DNA of 40,064 bases from Fusobacterium varium (GTDB lineage: Bacteria; Fusobacteriota; Fusobacteriia; Fusobacteriales; Fusobacteriaceae). Numbering within the stretch: the stretch's first letter is position 1; the number at the start of each line of letters is the position of its first letter. A program made the translations under genes and the position numbers. The stretch covers positions 1 through 40,064 of the forward strand of contig JADYUE010000018.1 in NCBI GenBank assembly GCA_021531615.1, given 5' to 3'. Of the stretch, positions 24,024 to 31,960 are shown one piece after another. The notes under the pieces were generated by a model, which saw only the letters and a program-made list of their open reading frames with translations, ran no database searches and had not been told where the DNA came from.

Positions 24024-25526
24024 TTGCGAGAGATTGATATAAAAAAAATGAATGAACTGCATGGACTTTTAAGGGAGATTGAATATATAAAATATACTTT
24101 AAATGGACTTATTTATTGGGATAAGATAACAATGATGCCAAAGGGAGGAATCTATTATAGAAGTGAGGTTATGGCACATTTTGGAGAGGAGCTTTATAAG
24201 AAATTTTCTTCAGCTAAACTTCATAAATTAGTAGATTACTTTGAAAAAAATTATAGTGATGATAAAAAGATAAGCTCAATGATAAGAAGAATCAAGAGAA
24301 ACTATATCTATGTAAATCAAATTCCTAAAAAGATATATAAGGAGTATATCTCTCATATTTCAATATCTGAGGCAGCTTGGCAAGAGGCAAAGGAGAAAGA
24401 TGATTTCAGTATTTTTGCTCCATATTTAGAGAAGATAGTAGATTATTTTAAAAAGTTTGCAGAGTATTGGGGATATAAAAATGATCCCTATGATGCTTTA
24501 ATAGAATACTATGAAGATGGGGTAACAACTGAAATATTAGATGAGTTGATACCTGATTTGAAAAAGTTTGCAATAGAGACTTTAGAAAAAATAAAAAATT
24601 CAGATGAAAAGGAAAAAGTAGAACAAGAGTTTTCTTTAGAGAAGCAGAAGGAATTGTCAGAAAATATTTTAAAAATAATAGGTTTTGATTTTAATTATGG
24701 AAGATTAGATGTAAGTGAGCATCCAACAGTATTAGCTAACTCTCCACAAGATGTGAGATTAGTAACTACTTTTAGTAAAAATAATATATTTAAGGGAATA
24801 TACAATACTCTTCATATTGGAGGAAAGGGACTTTATGAGCAAGATATAGATACTAATCTTTTAGGAACTTTATTAGGGGAAGTTTCAACATTTGCTCTAG
24901 AAGATGGAGAGGCAAAAATATATGAAAGTATCATAGGAAAAGATAAAAATTTCTGTAAATTACTATTAGAAAAGATAAAAGAGATTTTTCCAGATGAATA
25001 TAAAGATATAACTTCAGAAGATATTTATAAAAAGGTAAATCAAATTCAACCCTCTCTTATTAGAATAGATGCAGATGAATTGACATCTATTCTGCATATT
25101 ATTATTAGATATGAGATAGAGAGAGATTTGATAAATAATAGAATAAAAGTTAAAGATCTTCCAGAGATTTGGAAAGAGAAATATAGAGAGTATCTAAAAA
25201 TAGAGCCTAGTGGAGATAGTGATGGGGTTTTACAAGATATACATTGGGCAGCAGGATATTTTGGGTACTTTCCAAGTTATCTATTATCAGGAATCTATTC
25301 AGGGCAGATAGTGGCAGCAATGAATAGAAATTTAAAAAATATTACTGAGAGAATAGATGAAGAAAACTTGAAAGAAATTCACAAATGGCTAAAAGAAAAT
25401 ATTCATAGGCATGGAGCAGTTTACACTCCTAAAGAGTTAATAATGAATATTTCAAATGAGGGTATAAATTCAACTTATTATATAGAGTATCTAAGAAAAA
25501 AATACATTGAACTATATAAAATTTAA
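24024..25526 (+). CDS. M32 carboxypeptidase (Taq) homologue lacking the HExxH zinc motif
   Basis: A 500-residue protein aligned along its length with M32 metallocarboxypeptidases: LNGLIYWDKITMMPKGG (about residues 26-42), YGRLDVSEHP, SPQDVRLVTTF, the C-terminal QDIHWAAGYFGYFPSYLLSG block and the IHRHGAVYTPKEL end. The metal-binding HExGHALYEQ is HIGGKGLYEQ (His264 to Gln273), so the catalytic Glu and second His ligand are lost. The following HES-type motif reads EDG. It is very likely inactive as a zinc peptidase. The start is TTG at 24024, five bases after AGGAGG. Its place in a peptide operon suggests peptide binding, regulation or a partner role. Length equals the active family, so decay by truncation is not the cause. 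Confidence 0.88.
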   Translation: MREIDIKKMNELHGLLREIEYIKYTLNGLIYWDKITMMPKGGIYYRSEVMAHFGEELYKKFSSAKLHKLVDYFEKNYSDDKKISSMIRRIKRNYIYVNQIPKKIYKEYISHISISEAAWQEAKEKDDFSIFAPYLEKIVDYFKKFAEYWGYKNDPYDALIEYYEDGVTTEILDELIPDLKKFAIETLEKIKNSDEKEKVEQEFSLEKQKELSENILKIIGFDFNYGRLDVSEHPTVLANSPQDVRLVTTFSKNNIFKGIYNTLHIGGKGLYEQDIDTNLLGTLLGEVSTFALEDGEAKIYESIIGKDKNFCKLLLEKIKEIFPDEYKDITSEDIYKKVNQIQPSLIRIDADELTSILHIIIRYEIERDLINNRIKVKDLPEIWKEKYREYLKIEPSGDSDGVLQDIHWAAGYFGYFPSYLLSGIYSGQIVAAMNRNLKNITERIDEENLKEIHKWLKENIHRHGAVYTPKELIMNISNEGINSTYYIEYLRKKYIELYKI

Positions 25527-25552
25527 AAAAACAAAAAAGTGAGAGGAAATCT

Positions 25553-26821
25553 ATGGAAAAACTACTATTAAAATTTGGATTTGGTGAAAAGTTAAGAAAA
25601 AATCTTTTTGCTATCTTAATTATTTCATTTGGAGGAGCTATCATTTATGGACTACCATATTTTAGATATGACTACTATGATGCTTACTTACAAGTGTATA
25701 ATTTGAATAATACTCAAATGGGAGTATTTGGAAGTATCTTTGGTGTGTTTGGTATGATATCTTATCTTTTTGGTGGTTATGTAGCAGATAGAGTATCAAT
25801 TAGAAAGATAATTGTTTTATCATTATTAGGAACAGGGTTAGGAGGATTTGTACATCTATTACCTCTATCTTTCTATTCATTAGTTGCACTATATGCTTTC
25901 TGGGGATTCTCATCTCTTTTTGCTTTCTGGCCAGCATGTGTAAAAGCTGTTCGTATGTTGTCAGACTCTGATGGACAAGGAAAAGCATTTGGAATTTTTG
26001 AAGGTGGAAGAGGAGTAGCAGCAGCTCTTGCAGCATCATTAGCAGTAATTGCATTTAGAATGGGAGCAAAGGCACTTGGAGATACTTTAGGAATGAGATA
26101 CATTATAATCTTCTATTCAGTTATTACAATTCTATGTGGTGTTCTTGCTTACTTTAACATGAATGATGAAGTAGTAAATGATGGAGAAAAGATCTCTTTC
26201 AAAGATATAGGGGCAGTTGTTAAGTTACCAGCAGTATGGATAATTGCAATTGTAACATTCTGTAACTATGTTTTTACACTATCACTATATTATTTTGTAC
26301 CATATGCAACATCTCTTTTAGGAATGACAGTTGCATCAGCAGCACTTTTAGCAGCAGTTAAAAGATATATCTCTCCTATTTCAAATGTAGGTGGAGGATA
26401 TATTGGAGATAAAATAGGAACAGGAAACCTATTATTTGTATCATTTGTTGTTATGGCAGCAGGAACAGCAGGTATTTTATTACTACCATTAAAAACTTCA
26501 ACAGTAATTATTTGGATGTTTGTTGCTCTATATATCATCAACTATTTATTCTATCAAGTAAACTACAGTTTAACTTGGGCTATGATGGAAGAGGGAGCTA
26601 TACCAGATAAATATTCAGGAACAGCAGCAGGACTTATCTCTACAATTGGATATTTACCAGATATTTTCATATCATTAATGGCAGGAAAATTACTAGATAG
26701 CTATCCAGGAGCAACAGGGTATAGATACTTCTTTATCTTCTTAATAGCAATGCTAATATTGGGGGCTGTGTTTGTTACAATTTGGAAAAGTTATTTAAAG
26801 AAAAATAAGTGTGAAAAATAG
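25553..26821 (+). CDS. MFS transporter (intact)
   Basis: A 422-residue inner-membrane protein with about twelve hydrophobic helices. The cytoplasmic loop between helices 2 and 3 has the MFS motif A form GGYVADRVSIRKI (about residues 74-86), repeated in the second half as GGGYIGDKIGTG. It resembles sugar-acid/organic-anion MFS members by general pattern. The substrate is not readable from sequence, but its neighbours (pepX, M32 homologue) point to peptides or peptide-derived compounds. AGAGGAAATC precedes the ATG, 26 bp after the M32 gene. It is the second MFS gene of the operon; the first is broken. Confidence 0.87.
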   Translation: MEKLLLKFGFGEKLRKNLFAILIISFGGAIIYGLPYFRYDYYDAYLQVYNLNNTQMGVFGSIFGVFGMISYLFGGYVADRVSIRKIIVLSLLGTGLGGFVHLLPLSFYSLVALYAFWGFSSLFAFWPACVKAVRMLSDSDGQGKAFGIFEGGRGVAAALAASLAVIAFRMGAKALGDTLGMRYIIIFYSVITILCGVLAYFNMNDEVVNDGEKISFKDIGAVVKLPAVWIIAIVTFCNYVFTLSLYYFVPYATSLLGMTVASAALLAAVKRYISPISNVGGGYIGDKIGTGNLLFVSFVVMAAGTAGILLLPLKTSTVIIWMFVALYIINYLFYQVNYSLTWAMMEEGAIPDKYSGTAAGLISTIGYLPDIFISLMAGKLLDSYPGATGYRYFFIFLIAMLILGAVFVTIWKSYLKKNKCEK

Positions 26822-26843
26822 TAAAAAGGTTAGGGTATAGATT

Positions 26844-29063
26844 ATGACAAAGAAAAGTATTGATAAAAAAATAATAGAATTATTTCCAAAATTTCAATTA
26901 AAAAGTGAATTTTTACAATATGCTTTAAAAACTTTAGGTTATATTAATAATGAAGATTTTACAGAAGAAAATATAGTTCAGTTTGCAACAGATTTAGGAT
27001 TAGAAACAGAGATAGAAGAGGAGTTAAATGAAGCTACATATGAACTATCTCTATACTCTATGCTTGCAGCTAAAATGAAAAATGGAAGAAACTGTTTTGA
27101 AGTATTAGCTGAAGAGGGAAAATTTGATGTATTAAATGAAAATAAAGAAATACCTGAGATTGTTGTATTTGATGGAAAAACTCAACCTGTATTTGACTAC
27201 AAAGAGTGTTTATTTGAAAAAGTTTTTGTGGAAACTCCGTTAGATACAGATAATGATGGAAAAAGAGATCTAATAGCAGTTTATATAAGAAGACCAAAGG
27301 AAACTTTAAAGGGAATGAAAGTTCCTACTATATATGTAGCTGACCCATATATGCTAACTTGTATAGATGAATGGTATGAAAATATGCCAAATGTAGATTT
27401 AGATTTAAAGGTTTTTGAAGATCAAAATATAACTGCTGAAGATGTACAATATAAAGGAAGAGAGAGAAAACTACCTTTAGAAAGAGAGAGCAAGGGAGAG
27501 GCTAAAACATCTGAAACAGAGGAGATAACTTTAGATTGTATTACAGCTTGGTACAACTACTTTAACTCAAGAGGGTTTGCATCAGTATACTCTGCTGGAG
27601 TGGGAACTAAAGGTTCAGAGGGAATGAACTGTTGTGGTTCTGAAGAGGAAAAAATCTGGGTAATAGCTGTAATTGAATGGTTATGTGGAAAGAGAAAAGC
27701 TTATACAAATAAAACAGATAATATTGAGATTAAAGCTGATTGGTGTAATGGAAAAGTTGCTATGTCAGGAAAATCATATTTAGGAACTTTAAGTATAGCA
27801 GCAGCGTCAACAGGTGTTGAGGGGTTAAAAACTATAATACCTGAAGCAGCAATTTCAAGTTGGTATAACTACTATCATGGAAATGGACTTAATATGGCTC
27901 CAGTAGGATGGCAAGGAGATGATGCAGATCTTTTAACTGGACATTGTAGAAGTAGAGATCTAAATGAACTTCCTCACTTAAATGAGTTAGCAGATGATGT
28001 TATTCAATATTTGAGAAAAGGAATGGATAGAGAGAATGGAAACTATAATAGTTTCTGGGATGAGAGAAACTATCTAAAAGATATAAAAAATATGAAAGCA
28101 AGTGCTTTTATTGTTCATGGAATCAATGACTGGAATGTAAAAACTATTCACTCTCACCTTTTCTGGAAAGAGATGGAGAAATATAATATTCCTAAAAAGA
28201 TGATACTTCATCAAGGAGATCATATCTATATCCATGATTTAAAAGGAATAGACTTCAATGATATTATGAATAGATGGTTAAGCCACTGGCTATATGATAT
28301 AGATAACAATGTTATGGAAGAAGTGCCAGAGGTATTGATTCAAGATAACTTAGATATCTATAAATGGCATACTACTTATGATGGAGATCAAGTTGAATAC
28401 TTTATTGATAATAGTAAAAAATTAACTAGATCTGGAGAAAAATCAGATAGAGAAGTAAATTTAAAAGATGATATTGGCTCTACAAAATTTGATAGAGAGA
28501 AAAAGAATTTTGAAGAGTGGCAAAAAGATATGATCTTAGATACAGAGGAGAAAAGAGATTATCGTCTAGTTTATTTAACAGATGAATTGGAAGATGATTT
28601 GAGAGTTTCTGGAGATATCACTGTTGAAATTGAGGCTGCAACAGATAGTGAAACAGGAATATTAAGTGCAATGTTAATTGATCTTGGAGAGGATAGAAGA
28701 GCTACTGTTGAGCAATATAAGACAGGAGAAAAAAACATATATCTAGGAAAAAATGGTGGATATATGGAAGAAAAAGATTTTGTAATTGAAAAAGAACCAT
28801 CACCATTTAAAATAATCAGTAGAGGATCAATCAATATTCAAAATAGAGAGAATAACTATTGTAAAAAATCAGTAGAAAAAGATAGATTCTACAAATATAC
28901 TTTCAATATGGTTCCAACAGATTATACAATAAGAAAAGGACATAGAATGGAATTAGTAATATTAGGAAGTGATGTTGAAATAACAACTAGACCTAAGAAA
29001 GTAACTGATTATAGAGTAAAAGAAAATAGTTTAAGATTAAGAGTTCCAATGATAATCAAATAG
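26844..29063 (+). CDS. pepX: Xaa-Pro dipeptidyl-peptidase (family S15)
   Basis: A 739-residue serine peptidase of the PepX type, which releases X-Pro dipeptides from the N-terminus of proline-rich peptides. The catalytic triad is visible: Ser311 in GKSYLG, Asp429 in GINDWNV and His460 in QGDHIYIHD. The S15 core is preceded by the PepX-type helical N-terminal domain and followed by a beta-sandwich C-terminal domain (about 560-739). Length is close to lactococcal PepX (about 763). No signal peptide is seen, so it should be cytoplasmic. It is the last gene of the operon, 22 bp after the intact MFS gene, which suggests it processes imported peptides. A terminator follows. Confidence 0.93.
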   Translation: MTKKSIDKKIIELFPKFQLKSEFLQYALKTLGYINNEDFTEENIVQFATDLGLETEIEEELNEATYELSLYSMLAAKMKNGRNCFEVLAEEGKFDVLNENKEIPEIVVFDGKTQPVFDYKECLFEKVFVETPLDTDNDGKRDLIAVYIRRPKETLKGMKVPTIYVADPYMLTCIDEWYENMPNVDLDLKVFEDQNITAEDVQYKGRERKLPLERESKGEAKTSETEEITLDCITAWYNYFNSRGFASVYSAGVGTKGSEGMNCCGSEEEKIWVIAVIEWLCGKRKAYTNKTDNIEIKADWCNGKVAMSGKSYLGTLSIAAASTGVEGLKTIIPEAAISSWYNYYHGNGLNMAPVGWQGDDADLLTGHCRSRDLNELPHLNELADDVIQYLRKGMDRENGNYNSFWDERNYLKDIKNMKASAFIVHGINDWNVKTIHSHLFWKEMEKYNIPKKMILHQGDHIYIHDLKGIDFNDIMNRWLSHWLYDIDNNVMEEVPEVLIQDNLDIYKWHTTYDGDQVEYFIDNSKKLTRSGEKSDREVNLKDDIGSTKFDREKKNFEEWQKDMILDTEEKRDYRLVYLTDELEDDLRVSGDITVEIEAATDSETGILSAMLIDLGEDRRATVEQYKTGEKNIYLGKNGGYMEEKDFVIEKEPSPFKIISRGSINIQNRENNYCKKSVEKDRFYKYTFNMVPTDYTIRKGHRMELVILGSDVEITTRPKKVTDYRVKENSLRLRVPMIIK

Positions 29064-29070
29064 AGCATAA

Positions 29071-29118
29071 AAAAAGATAACTAAAGGTTGAAAAAATCTG
29101 TAGTTATCTTTTTTATTT
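29071..29118 (+). terminator. Rho-independent terminator after pepX
   Basis: AAAAAGATAACTA (29071-29083) pairs with TAGTTATCTTTTT (29101-29113), followed by TATTTT. It ends the operon that begins at 22152. Confidence 0.88.
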
Positions 29119-29197
29119 TGATAAAAATATTGCAAAGTTAAAATAATCTGTTAAACTAAAATTAGGAGAGATATTAAAAATCTTTTGGAGGAAAAAA

Positions 29198-29770
29198 ATG
29201 TTAGAGAGATTAAGAGAAGAAGTTAAAAAAAGAGTAAAGAAAAAAAGATATATACATATACTAGGAGTAGAGGAAAAAGCTGCTGAATTAGCAGAAAAAT
29301 ATGGAGTTGATGAGGAAAAATGTAGGATAGCTGCAATTTTACATGATGTGGCTAAAGAGATGGAAATAAAAGAGATGGAGAGAATTTGTAGAGAAAATTT
29401 CTCTAATGAATTGACAGAAAAGGATATGGATATAAGCGAGATACTTCATGGGTTTGTAGGTTATATAGTTGCAAGAGATGAGTTTAAAATATCTGATGAA
29501 AGCATATTAAATGGAATAAAGTATCATACTGTGGGAAAAAAGGGGTTAGATACTTTAGGCAGAATAATATATATTGCAGATGCTATTGAGAAGAATAGAG
29601 ATTATCCAGGAGTTGAAAATATTAGAGCAGAAGTTGCTAAGGATTTAGATAAGGGAATTATTTTTGAAATAGATAGAAAAATTAATTATCTTTCCAGTGT
29701 AGGAGGAAAAATTCATAAAAATACTATGGAGATGAGAGATTGGTTAGCAGAAAATAGTAAAGGGAGGTAA
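29198..29770 (+). CDS. yqeK: HD-domain bis(5'-nucleosyl)-tetraphosphatase (symmetrical), YqeK
   Basis: A 190-residue HD-domain hydrolase of the YqeK group, which splits Ap4A into two ADP in bacteria without ApaH. The metal ligands include His20 (YIHILGVEEKA), His49-Asp50 in ILHDVAKE, the LHGFVGYIVA segment and the Asp in IYIADAIEKNRDYPGV. Length matches the family. GGAGG precedes the ATG. The gene lies 3 bp before rnr, so the two are translated together. A link between Ap4A decay and RNA decay under stress would be consistent but is inference. Confidence 0.9.
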   Translation: MLERLREEVKKRVKKKRYIHILGVEEKAAELAEKYGVDEEKCRIAAILHDVAKEMEIKEMERICRENFSNELTEKDMDISEILHGFVGYIVARDEFKISDESILNGIKYHTVGKKGLDTLGRIIYIADAIEKNRDYPGVENIRAEVAKDLDKGIIFEIDRKINYLSSVGGKIHKNTMEMRDWLAENSKGR

Positions 29771-29773
29771 AAA

Positions 29774-31891
29774 ATGAATTTAGAAAAAGAGTTAGAAAAA
29801 TTAAAAAGCTTAATGTATAAGGGAAAAGGATTAAAATTAGATGAGATAACAAAACTTATGGGGTGGTCTCCAAAGAGTAAAAAAGAGAATAGAGATATTT
29901 TAGATAGATGGATAGACTCTGGAGAGCTTATGAGAAATAATAGAGGGAAGTATAATATTCTTGAGAATTTAGGATATGTAAAGGGGACTTTCAGCATAAT
30001 AAAAGATAGATTTGCCTTTGTAGATACTAAAGATGAGGGGATTTTTATACCTAAACCATTTTTTAATTCAGCTTTAGATGGAGATACCGTTCTTGTTAAG
30101 ATAACAGCAGGTTTAAATGGAGATAAAAAGAAAGAGGGAGAAGTTGTAAAAATTATCAGTAGAGAAAAAGATACAGTAGTTGGAATTTTACAAAAAAATG
30201 ATAGTTTTGGTTTTGTAACACCAACTCACTCTTTTGGAAAAGATATATATATTCCTTATAAACTTATGAAAGATGCAAAGGACCAACAATTAGTTGTTGT
30301 AAAAATTACTTCTTGGGGTGGAAATGATAGAAAACCTGAAGGAGAGATAATAGAGGTAATAGGAGATCCATATAATACTAAAAATATGATAGATGCTCTT
30401 ATTTTAAGAGAGGGTATGTCAGAAGTTTTCCCTAGAGCAGTAATGGCTGAGGCTAAAAATATTCCATCAACAGTTTCAAAAGATGAGATTGCTAAGAGAA
30501 GAGATTTGAGAGATCTACCTATTATAACAATAGATGGTGAAGATGCTAAGGATTTAGATGATGCGGTTTATGTAGAAAAATTGAAAAATGGAAATTATAG
30601 ATTGATAGTAAGTATTGCTGATGTATCTTATTATGTTCCAGAGGGTTCAATGCTAGATGAAGAAGCATATAAGAGAGGAAACTCAGTATATCTTGTAGAT
30701 AGAGTGTTACCAATGTTCCCTAAAGAGTTATCAAATGGAATCTGTTCTTTAAATCCTAATGAAGATAAATTGACATTTACTTGTGAAATGGAGATAACTC
30801 CAGAAGGTAAAATAGTTGATTCTGATACATATAAATCAGTTATAAAAACAGCTAGAAGAATGACTTATACTGCTGTAAATAAGATTATCTCAGGAGATGA
30901 AGAAGCTGTAAGAGAATACAGTGATATAAAAGATATGGTAATGACTATGTTGGAACTTTCTAGAATAATAAGAGAGTTAAAGCATAAAAGAGGAAGTATA
31001 GATTTTGATCTAGCAGAGATAAAACTTGTACTTGGTGAAGATGGAAAAGTAAAATATATTAAAAATAGAGATAGGGGAGAATCTGAAAGAATAATAGAAG
31101 ATTTTATGATTGCTGCTAATGAAAATGTTGCAGAGAAATTATTCTGGTTAGAGATTCCATCGATATATAGAACACATGAGAAACCAGATCCTGAAAGAAT
31201 AAGAAACTTAAATGAAACATTAAGTAAATTTAAGTATAGAATCCATTCAGCAGAGGAGATACATCCAAAACAATTCCAACAAATAATAGAGGATTCTAAA
31301 GAAAAGGGAATAAATCTTTTGGTGCATAAGATGATATTGATGTCTTTAAAGCAAGCTAAATATACAGTTGATAATTTAGGTCACTTTGGTTTAGCATCAG
31401 GATACTATACTCACTTTACATCTCCAATTAGAAGGTATTCTGACTTAATGGTTCATAGAATACTAAATTCTGTATTGCATGGATATCCAAGTAAAAAATC
31501 TATAATTAAGAGTATGGAAACATTGCCACAAATTTGTGAACATATTTCTAAAACAGAGAGAACAGCAATGAAAGCAGAGGATGAAAGTGTAAAAATTAAA
31601 TTAGTTGAATATATGATGGATAAAGTTGGAGAAGAGTACAATGCTATTGTAGTAGGATTTAGTAATAAGAGAGTATTCTTTGAAACTGAAGAACATATAG
31701 AGTGTTTCTGGGATGTTGTTTCAGCTAAACATTACTATGAATTTGATGATAGAGAGTATGTAATGAAAGATATGGACAATGGTAATATCTTTAGTATTGG
31801 AGATAAAATGAAGGTTATCTTAGTTAAAGCTAGTTTAGCAGAGCTTGAAATAGAGGTAGTACCTCAAGTTGTAATGGAAGAGGGATTTTAG
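29774..31891 (+). CDS. rnr: Ribonuclease R (3'-5' exoribonuclease)
   Basis: A 705-residue RNase II/R family enzyme that degrades structured RNA from the 3' end. The order is an N-terminal helix-turn-helix-like part (about 1-60), two cold-shock-type RNA-binding domains (about 65-220), the RNB catalytic domain with GEDAKDLDDAVYVE (about residues 255-268, metal-binding Asp residues), and a C-terminal S1 domain. The GHFGLASGYYTHFTSPIRRY block is the RNB signature. Length favours RNase R over RNase II. GGGAGG precedes the ATG. It is coupled to yqeK upstream and faces the phospholipase gene, with a terminator between. Confidence 0.94.
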   Translation: MNLEKELEKLKSLMYKGKGLKLDEITKLMGWSPKSKKENRDILDRWIDSGELMRNNRGKYNILENLGYVKGTFSIIKDRFAFVDTKDEGIFIPKPFFNSALDGDTVLVKITAGLNGDKKKEGEVVKIISREKDTVVGILQKNDSFGFVTPTHSFGKDIYIPYKLMKDAKDQQLVVVKITSWGGNDRKPEGEIIEVIGDPYNTKNMIDALILREGMSEVFPRAVMAEAKNIPSTVSKDEIAKRRDLRDLPIITIDGEDAKDLDDAVYVEKLKNGNYRLIVSIADVSYYVPEGSMLDEEAYKRGNSVYLVDRVLPMFPKELSNGICSLNPNEDKLTFTCEMEITPEGKIVDSDTYKSVIKTARRMTYTAVNKIISGDEEAVREYSDIKDMVMTMLELSRIIRELKHKRGSIDFDLAEIKLVLGEDGKVKYIKNRDRGESERIIEDFMIAANENVAEKLFWLEIPSIYRTHEKPDPERIRNLNETLSKFKYRIHSAEEIHPKQFQQIIEDSKEKGINLLVHKMILMSLKQAKYTVDNLGHFGLASGYYTHFTSPIRRYSDLMVHRILNSVLHGYPSKKSIIKSMETLPQICEHISKTERTAMKAEDESVKIKLVEYMMDKVGEEYNAIVVGFSNKRVFFETEEHIECFWDVVSAKHYYEFDDREYVMKDMDNGNIFSIGDKMKVILVKASLAELEIEVVPQVVMEEGF

Positions 31892-31910
31892 ATAAATTAT
31901 AGTTAAAATA

Positions 31911-31958
31911 AAAACTACACCTATTATCTTTTAATAAGATTTTAAGTGTAGTTTTTTA
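31911..31958. terminator. Bidirectional terminator between rnr and the phospholipase gene
   Basis: AAAACTACAC (31911-31920) pairs with GTGTAGTTTT (31946-31955), with a T-run after it on the plus strand and A/T-rich bases on the other side. It serves convergent genes. Confidence 0.85.
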
Positions 31959-31960
31959 TT

